Shown here: piece by piece, positions 1 through 7,074 of the stretch
How positions within the stretch are numbered: the stretch's first letter is position 1
Layout: each line of letters opens with the position of its first letter
Source: CAZQEZ01 sp964592475
GTDB taxonomy: Bacteria; Bacteroidota; Bacteroidia; Cytophagales; Cyclobacteriaceae
DNA length: 7,168 bases
Direction: 5' to 3'
Assembly (NCBI GenBank): GCA_964592475.1
Contig: CAZQEZ010000193.1
Span: 1 to 7,168 of the forward strand
Notes under the pieces: generated by a model
Seen by the model: the letters and a program-made list of their open reading frames with translations, nothing else
The model's database searches: none
What the model was told of the DNA's origin: nothing
Position numbers and translations under genes: made by a program

Positions 1-231
1 TGATAAACAAATAGATAGAACTATAAGATACGATTTAAAAGATACTGATTTTTTTTCGATAATCATTTGTGGTTTTGTTTATTTTTTTTCCTACTTCTAT
101 TTTAGGAGTTTCGGTGGCCTCCTGCAAATTGGCCAAAATGCAATACAAAAGCCTCCCTACATCAATTGCATGAAAATATTAATTTTTTTTAATCACGAAA
201 TTATATATGCTTTTGGTGAGACTAATTAATA
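1..231. other. Left-edge AT-rich stretch without a defensible gene
   Basis: This stretch lies downstream of the minus-strand ATPase gene. On the plus strand, frame 2 stays open from the window edge to a TAA at 227-229, about 75 codons. It has no start codon before a late ATG and encodes a Phe/Ile/Tyr-rich peptide matching nothing I know. On the minus strand a 47-codon stretch (178 down to 38, stop at 35-37) is also open. It reads plausibly as the tail of a soluble protein, with LLYCILANLQEATETPKIEVG near its middle, but it has no ATG start. The two overlap, so at most one is real. Either could be a decayed remnant. I cannot assign a product. Confidence 0.25.
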
Positions 232-1403
232 TTAAATTTTCAACATTTCAGGCAATTCATTGCTAATAAAGTGTAACAAGTTGCTTACTTTTACTTTTTC
301 ATTCAATTGAAATGAATCAGTTTCCGGTGTAATTATATAGTTATTATTTGTCTTCAAATCTTCTATTACATTTAAAAAACCGCGCGATATTTTGGGGCTA
401 CTGGTGTGTTTAATTTCAACGCACATCCAAGGCTCTAAACCGCGAACAATTACCAAATCGACCTCAGCACCCGCACTTGTGCGATAGAAATAAAGGCTTA
501 ATTCATCTGGTAATAACTGACTGATTTGTTCGATTACATAGTTTTCCCATGAACTTCCCACCAGAATATTTCCAAGCAGGGTATCCATATTAGTTATTCC
601 GGCCAGATGATGCAAAATACCTGTATCACGGAAATAGATTTTGGGGGACTTAACTATTCTTTTCTTGGCATTCATATCCCATGGTAGTAGACGCCTGATT
701 AAATAGGCATTCTCAAAAAAAACCAGAAATCTCCTTACCGTGGTCACACTTATGCCCAATGCGTTGGCCAGATTGGAGGTATTTAACAGATTGCCATTCA
801 GGTTGGCCAACATTCGCCATAATCTGGAAGCAATGATTGGCGACCCTGAAAAACCTAATGCTGGCATATCACGCTCAATATAAGTTTGGATAAATTGATC
901 AAACCAAATCCTGGCTATCCCGGGATCCGGGGCTAGCAATGCATTTGGAAAACCTCCATAAAACCAGTGCTTTCGGTAATCAGCAACATCTCTGACTTCC
1001 AGTAGATTAAATGGAGTCATTTCAAGATAGGCTATTCTTCCTGCCAGCGATTCACTGCTATCCTTATCAGCTCTGGAGATGCCGAACCGATTAAGATAAA
1101 CCTCGATGGCATCCTGTCCTGATCAATCAAACTGCGTAAAACCGGAAAAAGGTCTGGCTTACGCTGCACTTCATCGATAATTACGCAAAAATTGGCTTTA
1201 TTGGAAAGAAATAACACCGGATCTTCTAGTTTACTTAAATCCTCCGGATACTCCAAGTCCAGATAAATCACCTCTTTAGCAATTTGACCGGATATAGCTT
1301 TAACCAGTGTAGTTTTACCGACCTGCCTTGGTCCAACCAAACCAATGGCCGGAAAAAATGACAATAACTTAAGTATCTGCTGAGTTTGTTTTCTGGCAAT
1401 CAT
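232..1403 (-). pseudogene. AAA ATPase / DUF4143 protein, broken by a one-base frameshift
   Basis: This belongs to the common family of bacterial P-loop ATPases with an AAA_14 N-terminal domain and a DUF4143 C-terminal domain; its cellular role is poorly understood. The N-terminal part (1403 to 1032, 123 residues) has Walker A GPRQVGKT at residues 24-31, Walker B VIIDE at 74-78, and a sensor-like RFILIGSASPEL at 101-112. The reading then runs into WQEE and a stop. The C-terminal part continues in another frame as SSESLAGRIAYLEM and on to the TAA at 232-234. Adding one G in the AGGAT at about 1060-1064 gives the family-typical ELIRDSSESLAGRIAY and a 390-residue protein, a usual length. In the repaired numbering, a winged-helix-like segment lies at about 206-238 and a PD-(D/E)XK-like EVD...EIK at 314-332. 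All motifs are intact, so the break is either recent or a sequencing error. No slippery heptamer is visible. The ATG at 1403 is supported by an in-frame TGA just upstream. Confidence 0.85.
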
Positions 1404-1407
1404 TCTT

Positions 1408-1436
1408 GCAAATTTAACATTTCATGTTAAATTTGC
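1408..1436. promoter_or_regulatory. Perfect 13-bp inverted repeat before the ATPase gene, operator candidate
   Basis: The arms GCAAATTTAACAT (1408-1420) and ATGTTAAATTTGC (1424-1436) pair perfectly around a 3-base spacer TTC. The repeat ends four bases before the ATG at 1403 of the minus-strand ATPase gene. Each arm contains TAAATTTG, which fits the Bacteroidetes -7 consensus TAnnTTTG: minus strand 1416-1409 and plus strand 1428-1435. I see no clear -33 element. I infer a binding site for a dimeric regulator overlapping the promoter, giving a very short or absent leader. The winged-helix segment of the ATPase itself makes autoregulation conceivable but unproven. There is no U-tract, so a terminator is unlikely. 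Confidence 0.55.
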
Positions 1437-1550
1437 TAGGTTATCATAAAAAACCTCTGCGTCATTTAAGTATTTTCCTGGTAAGTCTCTTTACATATAT
1501 TGCCGCATAACCTATAATTTAATTTGTTATCTTTGAAAGTAATAATGTTT

Positions 1551-1650
1551 NNNNNNNNNNNNNNNNNNNNNNNNNNNNNNNNNNNNNNNNNNNNNNNNNN
1601 NNNNNNNNNNNNNNNNNNNNNNNNNNNNNNNNNNNNNNNNNNNNNNNNNN
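1551..1650. other. Assembly gap of 100 N
   Basis: Exactly 100 undetermined bases, the usual placeholder for a scaffold join of unknown size. The ATPase gene and the arginine genes may therefore not be true close neighbours, and whole genes could be missing here. Any reading frame drawn across it is an artefact. The left flank (1437-1550) shows no gene. It does have a short open minus-strand tail of 27 codons leaving the gap and stopping at 1466-1468, which could be the end of a hidden gene. Confidence 0.97.
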
Positions 1651-1716
1651 TGGAACTCAAAAATGAATATTACACCATTTTATGAAAATGTTATGAATGA
1701 AGGATTAGTTTTATAA
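1651..1716 (+). CDS. Possible 3' end of an unknown gene emerging from the gap
   Basis: From the right edge of the gap, one plus-strand frame is open for 21 residues, ending NITPFYENVMNEGLVL and then TAA at 1714-1716. It lies just before the hairpin at 1722-1754 and argF', so it could be the tail of an upstream gene of the same operon. It does not resemble the C-terminus of ArgC, ArgD or ArgG that I know. Another frame gives ELKNEYYTIL and then TGA at 1681-1683, so the choice of frame is uncertain. This is a weak call made from position only. Confidence 0.2.
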   Translation, partial: WNSKMNITPFYENVMNEGLVL

Positions 1717-1721
1717 ATCCT

Positions 1722-1754
1722 ACCCCTCCGAGGGTTTTGAAACCTAGTAGGGGT
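1722..1754. repeat. Imperfect intergenic hairpin, REP-like or attenuating
   Basis: ACCCCT (1722-1727) pairs with AGGGGT (1749-1754). Further inside, AGG and TTT of the left arm pair with AAA and CCT of the right arm across a small internal loop and a bulged G, leaving a TG turn. About 13 pairs form over 33 bases. It is the most GC-rich structure in the intergenic stretch and lies 23 bases before the argF' start. The following ATTTC is not a U-tract, so a classical terminator is doubtful. Similar palindromes with a CCTA...TTTNAAA...TAGG core are, as I recall, common between genes in Bacteroidetes. A dispersed palindromic element or an RNA-stability structure is therefore the likelier reading. 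Confidence 0.5.
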
Positions 1755-1777
1755 TATTTCTGCTAAAAACTAAAAAA

Positions 1778-2725
1778 ATGAAAAACTTTTACAGCTTTCA
1801 AGATGTAGATGATCTGCCTGAACTTTTAACCCAGGCATTTGAAATAAAAAAGAATCCAGTTAAACACAGCTATCTGGGCAACAATCGCTCAATTTGCCTG
1901 CTATTTTTCAATTCCAGTTTACGAACCCGGCTCAGCACCCAAAAAGCAGCCACTAACCTGGGGCTGAACGTTTCGGTGATGGACATAGGAAAGGAGGCCT
2001 GGCAACTGGAATTTGCCGATGGGGCTATTATGAATGGTGATAAAGCCGAACATATCAAAGAAGCCGCACCGGTAATCGGACAATACTTCGACATCATCGG
2101 CATACGCGCTTTTCCCGGTTTAAAGGATCGGGAATTGGATTATCAGGACCTCGTTTTGCAAAATTTTATTCGATACTCAGGCAAGCCTGTGGTAAATCTT
2201 GAGTCTGCAATTTTACATCCATTTCAGTCACTAGCCGATTTAATTACCATTGAACAATATAAAGAAAAAGAGCGCCCCAAAGTAGTTTTGACCTGGGCGC
2301 CACATCCTAAAACATTGCCCCAGGCAGTACCTAATTCATTTTTAGAATGGATGAAAAATACGTCAATGGAACTGGTGGTAACACATCCTGAAGGTTATGA
2401 ATTGGCAGAGCAGTTTACCGGTGGCGTCACTATCGAGTATGATCAGGATAAGGCCTTTGCAGGAGCAGATTTCATTTATGCCAAAAACTGGTCGAGTTAC
2501 AATAGTTACGGCCATAAATTGAGCGAGGATAACAACTGGATGATTACCAGCGAAAAAATGGAACTTACCAACCGAGCTAAATTTATGCATTGCCTGCCGG
2601 TAAGGCGTAACGTGGTGGTGGCTGACTCTGTGCTCGATAGCCCTGATTCTGTAGTCGTGGAACAAGCGGCTAATCGGGTGGTATCGGCACAGGTGGTTTT
2701 GAAGAAAATTTTAGAAAGTAACTAA
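1778..2725 (+). CDS. argF': N-acylornithine carbamoyltransferase, probably N-succinylornithine-specific
   Basis: This cytoplasmic enzyme transfers the carbamoyl group from carbamoyl phosphate to N-acylated ornithine, giving N-acylcitrulline for arginine synthesis. The 315-residue length and overall sequence fit the AOTCase/SOTCase branch. The carbamoyl-phosphate loop is SSLRTR at 46-51. Trp75, the RAF at 110-112, HPFQSLADL at 147-155, YAKNW in the C-terminal domain and HCLPVRR at 271-277 are family motifs. The TWAPHPKTLPQAVPNSF stretch matches my memory of the Bacteroides fragilis enzyme closely. In GDKAEH, Ala90 occupies the position that is Pro90 in the B. fragilis succinylornithine enzyme and Glu92 in the Xanthomonas acetylornithine enzyme. 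A small residue there favours the succinyl substrate. That specificity is inferred; the family call is firm. The ATG follows an A-rich leader with no Shine-Dalgarno motif. No promoter is visible between the gap and the start, so transcription may begin inside the gap. argB follows after 109 bases on the same strand. Confidence 0.95.
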   Translation: MKNFYSFQDVDDLPELLTQAFEIKKNPVKHSYLGNNRSICLLFFNSSLRTRLSTQKAATNLGLNVSVMDIGKEAWQLEFADGAIMNGDKAEHIKEAAPVIGQYFDIIGIRAFPGLKDRELDYQDLVLQNFIRYSGKPVVNLESAILHPFQSLADLITIEQYKEKERPKVVLTWAPHPKTLPQAVPNSFLEWMKNTSMELVVTHPEGYELAEQFTGGVTIEYDQDKAFAGADFIYAKNWSSYNSYGHKLSEDNNWMITSEKMELTNRAKFMHCLPVRRNVVVADSVLDSPDSVVVEQAANRVVSAQVVLKKILESN

Positions 2726-2736
2726 GTTATAGTATT

Positions 2737-2804
2737 ATTTCAAAATATTTTTTATTGCATTTCTCGCGAAGACGCTAAGGCGCAAAGAGAAGCAATTTTG
2801 AAAT
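2737..2804. repeat. Nested imperfect inverted repeat around three 8-bp CGCNAAGR units
   Basis: The argF'-argB spacer holds a compact repeat. Outer arms ATTTCAAAAT (2737-2746) and ATTTTGAAAT (2795-2804) are perfect complements. Inner parts TGC/TTCTC on the left and GAGAAGCA on the right also pair, with extra bases inserted in the left arm. In the loop lie three tandem 8-mers: CGCGAAGA (2765-2772), CGCTAAGG (2773-2780) and CGCAAAGA (2781-2788). CGCAAAGA-type arrays recur between genes in many environmental bacteria, as far as I remember. This may thus be a small dispersed or mobile element, or a folded mRNA spacer between the two genes. Its function is unknown. Confidence 0.6.
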
Positions 2805-2834
2805 GATAATTTTTCGAAAAAAGAAATAATTGAA

Positions 2835-3620
2835 ATGGAAGAAGTTAAGATTTTTAAGATAGGCGGTAAAGTAATAGACCAGGAACCACTGCTGATGGAA
2901 TTCCTAAAGGATTTTGTCAATATTCCCGGCAAAAAAATATTGGTGCATGGCGGTGGTAAAATTGCTTCCGATTTTTCTAAACGAATGGGTATAGAAGCCA
3001 AAATGGTAAATGGCCGTCGTGTTACCGACGAACAAACCCTGGAAATAGTGACCATGGTTTACGGTGGCCTGCTCAATAAAAAAATTGTAGCCGCATTACA
3101 AAAAATAGATTGCAATGCCCTTGGTCTTACAGGTGCCGACCTGAATGTAATCAAAGCGTACCGGCGACCCGCCAACCCGGTAGATTATGGGCTGGTTGGG
3201 GAAGTAGATGAAGTAAACGAAGCCATGCTAAGCGTACTTCTGGAGCAAAACATTGTGCCGGTAATGGCACCTCTCACCCACGACAAGCAGGGACAAATGT
3301 TTAATACCAATGCTGATACCATTGCCTCGGGTGTGGCCAAGGCGCTGGCTCAAAAATACACGGTAAACCTGTACTACTGCTTTGAGAAAAAGGGTGTGCT
3401 GATGGATGCTGAAAAAGATGACTCGGTGATCAACCTTATCAAAGAGTCAGACTTCGCTCACCTTTGTGAACAAAAAATTGTGAATGAAGGCATGATTCCG
3501 AAATTGGAAAATGCTTTTGCCTGCCTAAATGAAGGAGTGGGCAGGGTGTATATTTGTCACTTTTCAGCGGTAAAGAATTTGGCAGGTATTGACCGGGAAG
3601 CAACATTGATAAGCAGGTAA
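2835..3620 (+). CDS. argB: Acetylglutamate kinase (N-acylglutamate 5-kinase)
   Basis: This amino-acid kinase family enzyme phosphorylates the gamma-carboxyl of N-acetylglutamate with ATP, the second step of the acylated arginine pathway, in the cytoplasm. The 261-residue length matches the E. coli enzyme (258). Visible motifs are KIGGKV at 8-13 (phosphate-binding lysine), HGGGK at 38-42, NGRRVTD at 59-65 (acyl-glutamate site), NTNADT at 157-162, and MIPKLENAF at 220-228 with the ATP-side lysine K223. The protein starts directly with the first beta strand and lacks the extra N-terminal helix of arginine-inhibited hexameric kinases. It is therefore predicted to be of the arginine-insensitive type. 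If the neighbouring ArgF' uses succinylornithine, this kinase probably acts on N-succinylglutamate; the sequence alone does not prove that. The ATG at 2835 follows an A-rich leader. Confidence 0.95.
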   Translation: MEEVKIFKIGGKVIDQEPLLMEFLKDFVNIPGKKILVHGGGKIASDFSKRMGIEAKMVNGRRVTDEQTLEIVTMVYGGLLNKKIVAALQKIDCNALGLTGADLNVIKAYRRPANPVDYGLVGEVDEVNEAMLSVLLEQNIVPVMAPLTHDKQGQMFNTNADTIASGVAKALAQKYTVNLYYCFEKKGVLMDAEKDDSVINLIKESDFAHLCEQKIVNEGMIPKLENAFACLNEGVGRVYICHFSAVKNLAGIDREATLISR

Positions 3621-3649
3621 TGAATTAAATTAACTAAATCAATTGCAAC

Positions 3650-3657
3650 TATATTTG
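3650..3657 (+). promoter_or_regulatory. Possible -7 promoter element for the receptor gene
   Basis: TATATTTG fits the Bacteroidetes -7 consensus TAnnTTTG exactly. It lies 40 bases before the receptor ATG at 3698, which would give a leader of roughly 35 bases. No TTG is found at the expected -33 spacing, so the call rests on one half of the promoter. If real, the receptor and lipoprotein form their own transcript, separate from argF'-argB. Confidence 0.4.
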
Positions 3658-3675
3658 ATCAAAAAGTGTCAATGT

Positions 3676-3697
3676 TCAAAAATCAAAAATCAAATGT
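3676..3697. repeat. A-rich heptamer repeat in the receptor leader
   Basis: TCAAAAA is repeated twice (3676-3682, 3683-3689) and followed by TCAAATG, immediately upstream of the ATG at 3698. A-rich, unstructured leaders take the place of Shine-Dalgarno sequences in Bacteroidetes, so this probably helps translation start. It could also be simple low-complexity sequence. Confidence 0.4.
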
Positions 3698-6028
3698 ATG
3701 AAGAGAATTCCATTATTGATTTGCTTGATGCTAATGAGCAAATTGCTTTTGGCCCAGCGGTTTACCATTGCCGGTTATATCAGAGATGGTCAAGATGGCG
3801 AAAGCTTAATTGGAGCTAATGTTTTTAATTTGGCCACTAAAGAGGGCGCTTCCGCCAACCAATTTGGCTTTTATAGTTTCACCCAACCTGCCGGTGAAAT
3901 TAATATGGTGGTTAGTTTTGTTGGCTATCAATCAACTACCATCGCTTTTGACCTGCAACAAGATACCACAATTAACCTTAATCTTGAATTGAAAACACTG
4001 GACGAGATCGTTATTTCCGGCAATACCGTTGATGAAATTCAACAGCAAACCCAAATGAGCCGCGTAAATATTTCAGTACAAGAAATAAAGAAGCTGCCGG
4101 CTTTGCTGGGAGAAGTTGATGTACTTAAAACACTACAGCTTTTACCCGGAGTGCAATCGGGTAATCAAGGCACCAGTGGCGTATATGTGCGGGGTGGAGG
4201 GCCTGACCAAAACCTCATATTGTTGGATGGTGTGCCTGTTTATAATGCTTCCCATTTGTTTGGCTTTTTCTCCGTGTTCAATCCCGACGCGATCAACAAC
4301 GTGGAAATAATCAAAGGCGGTTTTCCTGCCCGTTATGGTGGTAGATTATCGTCAGTAATAGATATTAGCATGAAAGACGGCAACCGTAACGATTTTCATG
4401 GAGAAGGCTCTATTGGATTGGTTTCCTCCAAACTTACCCTGGAAGGCCCCATCAACAAAGGTAAAACCAGCTTCATCGTTTCCGGCCGGCGTACCTACAT
4501 CGATTTGCTGGCCCGGCCTTTGATCAAAGCTGCTACAGAGGGCGACGAAGTGGTAGGCTATTTCTTTTATGATTTTAATGCCAAACTGAGCCACAAGGTA
4601 TCTGACAAGGATCAAATGTACATAAGTCTCTACATGGGCGACGATAAAGCCTATAATCGCTTTCGTTACAGCTATGGCGATAGTCAAGGCTCCAATGAAA
4701 GTATAGAAAAAGCCGGCTTGCAATGGGGAAATATTATTTCAGCCTTTCGCTGGAACAGAGTTTGGAATAATCAATTGTTCAGCAATACCACCCTCACCTT
4801 TAGCCGTTATCGCTTCAAGGTTTTTCAGGAGTATGACGATAAAACCATTCGCAACGGTGAAACATCACGGGATTACTATTATTCTGCCTACAATTCATCC
4901 ATTAGAGATTTTGCCGCCCGTATTGATTTTGAATATCTGCCCAACCCTAATCACCAAATACGTTTTGGTGTTTCAGGAATCAATCATTTATTCACGCCCG
5001 GAGTACTAAGTTATAAAGATCAGGAAAGTGATACCCTGGTGGGGTCAAGAGCTATATATGCCAATGAAATGGCTCTTTATGTTGAAGATGAAATCAGCAT
5101 AAGCCGCAGGTTTAATGTTAACCTGGGTTTGCATTTATCCGGGTTCGCGGTAGAGGACGAGCTTTATACCTCTCTGCAACCACGGTTCAGCGCCAGGTAT
5201 TTGCTTTCACCTTCCATGTCAGTCAAAGCATCTTATGCTGAAATGGCGCAGTTTGTCCATTTGCTTACCAATAGTGGCATTGGTTTGCCAACAGACCTTT
5301 GGGTGCCGGCAACCAGCCTGATAGAACCACAGCAATCGCAACAAGTAGCCTTGGGTATAGCTAAAAACATAAATGACAAATTTGAATTTAGCCTGGAAGG
5401 TTATTTCAAGAAAATGCAAAACCTGATCGAATATCAGGAAGGAGCCTCATTCATAAATGTAGACAAAGACTGGCAAACGAAAATTGAGGTAGGAGACGGG
5501 GAAAGTTATGGCATGGAAATGCTGCTGCAAAAGAAAACGGGCAGAACCACTGGCTGGTTGGGTTACACCCTGTCGTGGACCTGGAGGCAATTTGAAAATT
5601 TAAATTTTGGCGAACGATTTCCCTACCGATACGACCGCAGGCACGACTTAAGCCTGGCGCTTACCCATGAGCTAAGCAAAAAAGTAGATTTCTCAGCAGC
5701 CTGGGTTTATGGTACCGGCAGCGCGATTACCTTGCCGGTAGCAACTTATACGCGGCCCAATAACCAATATTATGGGGGCGAGCTAAGAGATTATGAATCC
5801 CGCAATGGTTTTCGCATGCCATCTTATCATCGTATGGATATCAATTTTACTTTTAAAAAGAAGAAGAAAAATTGGGAACGGGCCTGGCATATAGGGGTTT
5901 ACAACCTTTACAGCCGCCAAAATCCGTTTTATATTGATTTGGTAAATTACTATGGTGAAAATCCGAAATTTGTACAGTATTCTTTGTTTCCTATTATTCC
6001 TTCCATTAAGTACAGTTTTAAATTTTGA
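3698..6028 (+). CDS. TonB-dependent outer-membrane receptor with N-terminal carboxypeptidase-like domain
   Basis: An outer-membrane beta-barrel that imports a ligand using TonB/ExbBD energy; the substrate is unknown. Residues 1-20 are a signal peptide with a probable cut at LLLAQ. Residues 21-98 are a CarbopepD_reg_2-like domain (IAGYIRDGQDGESLIGANVF, FGFYSF, VSFVGYQS). A TonB-box-like LDEIVISG lies at 101-108. The plug spans about 125-226, with TLQLLPGVQSG, VYVRGGGPDQNLILLDGVPVY and EIIKGGFPARYGGRLSSVID. The rest is the barrel, ending in IKYSFKF with the terminal Phe expected for Bam-dependent insertion. At 776 residues it is much shorter than SusC/RagA receptors (about 1000) and lacks a SusD partner. 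It is the type usually paired with a DUF4249 lipoprotein, which indeed begins five bases after its stop. The reading frame is intact. Confidence 0.93.
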   Translation: MKRIPLLICLMLMSKLLLAQRFTIAGYIRDGQDGESLIGANVFNLATKEGASANQFGFYSFTQPAGEINMVVSFVGYQSTTIAFDLQQDTTINLNLELKTLDEIVISGNTVDEIQQQTQMSRVNISVQEIKKLPALLGEVDVLKTLQLLPGVQSGNQGTSGVYVRGGGPDQNLILLDGVPVYNASHLFGFFSVFNPDAINNVEIIKGGFPARYGGRLSSVIDISMKDGNRNDFHGEGSIGLVSSKLTLEGPINKGKTSFIVSGRRTYIDLLARPLIKAATEGDEVVGYFFYDFNAKLSHKVSDKDQMYISLYMGDDKAYNRFRYSYGDSQGSNESIEKAGLQWGNIISAFRWNRVWNNQLFSNTTLTFSRYRFKVFQEYDDKTIRNGETSRDYYYSAYNSSIRDFAARIDFEYLPNPNHQIRFGVSGINHLFTPGVLSYKDQESDTLVGSRAIYANEMALYVEDEISISRRFNVNLGLHLSGFAVEDELYTSLQPRFSARYLLSPSMSVKASYAEMAQFVHLLTNSGIGLPTDLWVPATSLIEPQQSQQVALGIAKNINDKFEFSLEGYFKKMQNLIEYQEGASFINVDKDWQTKIEVGDGESYGMEMLLQKKTGRTTGWLGYTLSWTWRQFENLNFGERFPYRYDRRHDLSLALTHELSKKVDFSAAWVYGTGSAITLPVATYTRPNNQYYGGELRDYESRNGFRMPSYHRMDINFTFKKKKKNWERAWHIGVYNLYSRQNPFYIDLVNYYGENPKFVQYSLFPIIPSIKYSFKF

Positions 6029-6033
6029 TTCCT

Positions 6034-7014
6034 ATGAAAACCATTAAAAGAACAATGCTCATTTTAATTGCCGCTATCAGTTTCAATAGTTGTGAAAATG
6101 TGGTAGATATTGATGTGCCTGAACGGCCTTCAAAACTAGTACTAAATGCCTATATCTCTCCAGATAGCCTATGGCACATCAGTCTTAGCCATAGCAAATA
6201 TGTGCTTGATAATCGTGACTATAAAGAAATTTCTAATGCCGAAATATCCGTATTTGAAAATGGCGAATTAATGGAAAATCTGAATTATCAGGTTATCAAT
6301 GATCAATATGAAGGCGAAAGAGGATTTTATAAGAGTAATTTTCACCGGCCTCAGCCGGGGAATGTGTATCGGGTAGAAGCCAAAATGAATGGTTACGAAA
6401 CAATATGGGCAGAAACTACCATCCCGACACTGGTAACGATCGAGCAATTTTTAATTGATACAAGCAAAATAATAAGCAGGGATTACGAATCGGGATATAA
6501 ATTATCCATTGCTTTTAATGATCCGGCAGAAATTCGGAATTATTACCAGGTCGAACTAATTGCCCGCACTATTAGAGCGGAAACATATACCGTGTATGAT
6601 GAAGAGTATTCCAGTAAAGATACCACGGTTTATTACAATAACACCTCCAGTATTTATATAACACCATTAAATCCGGCTATTTATGACGACCAATTTGGTT
6701 ACAACAATACCGTCATATTTTCTGATGGCATATTTAATGGCAGCCTTTTTCATTTTGATTTTTTAGTAGATGAATGGTATATTTCCCCTTTTATTAAACA
6801 GAGTTCTAACGAAAATGAGGAGACATCTCTGGAGATAGTATTACGCTCAATAAATGAAGAGATGTATTTATATGAAACTACCGCGGACTTACAAGATTGG
6901 AATTCGGGTAATCCTTTTGCTGAACCAGTACCTGTTTTCAGTAACATTAATAACGGCTATGGTGTGTTTGGCGCATTTGCTGCCGATTCCAGTATTATTA
7001 GATTAAAAAAATAG
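6034..7014 (+). CDS. DUF4249 domain-containing lipoprotein
   Basis: A predicted outer-membrane lipoprotein of 326 residues. The N-terminus MKTIKRTMLILIAAISFNSC is a lipoprotein signal with the lipidated Cys at residue 20. The following CENVVDIDVPE is the classic opening of DUF4249 proteins. The C-terminal part shows the other family signature: a serine-rich strand region, LRSINEEMYLYETTADLQ, then NPFAEPVPVFSNINNGYGVFGAF. Its biochemical role is unknown. It is cotranscribed with a TonB receptor in many Bacteroidetes and may act as a surface cap or ligand-binding partner, by analogy with SusD (inference). A longer frame could start at a TTG at 6025 overlapping the receptor stop. I chose the ATG at 6034 because it begins directly at the basic end of the signal peptide. 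The spacing of five bases indicates one operon with the receptor. Confidence 0.92.
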   Translation: MKTIKRTMLILIAAISFNSCENVVDIDVPERPSKLVLNAYISPDSLWHISLSHSKYVLDNRDYKEISNAEISVFENGELMENLNYQVINDQYEGERGFYKSNFHRPQPGNVYRVEAKMNGYETIWAETTIPTLVTIEQFLIDTSKIISRDYESGYKLSIAFNDPAEIRNYYQVELIARTIRAETYTVYDEEYSSKDTTVYYNNTSSIYITPLNPAIYDDQFGYNNTVIFSDGIFNGSLFHFDFLVDEWYISPFIKQSSNENEETSLEIVLRSINEEMYLYETTADLQDWNSGNPFAEPVPVFSNINNGYGVFGAFAADSSIIRLKK

Positions 7015-7074
7015 TTGCATCCGACTGGTATTAATTAAGTTTGCGCCTCATTTTTTATTAAACAGACACAAAAT

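Noticed and set aside
1528..1535. TATCTTTG, a -7-like element pointing into the gap
   Set aside because: The nearest upstream TTG is 25 bases away, outside normal spacing, and no downstream gene is visible because of the gap.
1466..1660. Minus-strand open frame running across the 100-N gap
   Set aside because: Most of its length is undetermined sequence, and the true gap size is unknown, so the frame relation of the two sides is meaningless.
1870..2665. Long minus-strand frames inside argF'
   Set aside because: They lie opposite a strongly conserved enzyme gene and encode no recognisable domain, so they are shadows of argF'.
6025..6033. TTG start for the DUF4249 lipoprotein overlapping the receptor stop
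   Set aside because: The ATG at 6034 gives a standard lipoprotein signal peptide; the three extra residues add nothing recognisable.
7040..7048. TTTGCGCCT, the reverse complement of AGGCGCAAA in the argF'-argB repeat
   Set aside because: Only nine bases match and no second unit or inverted arm is present nearby, so chance is a sufficient explanation.
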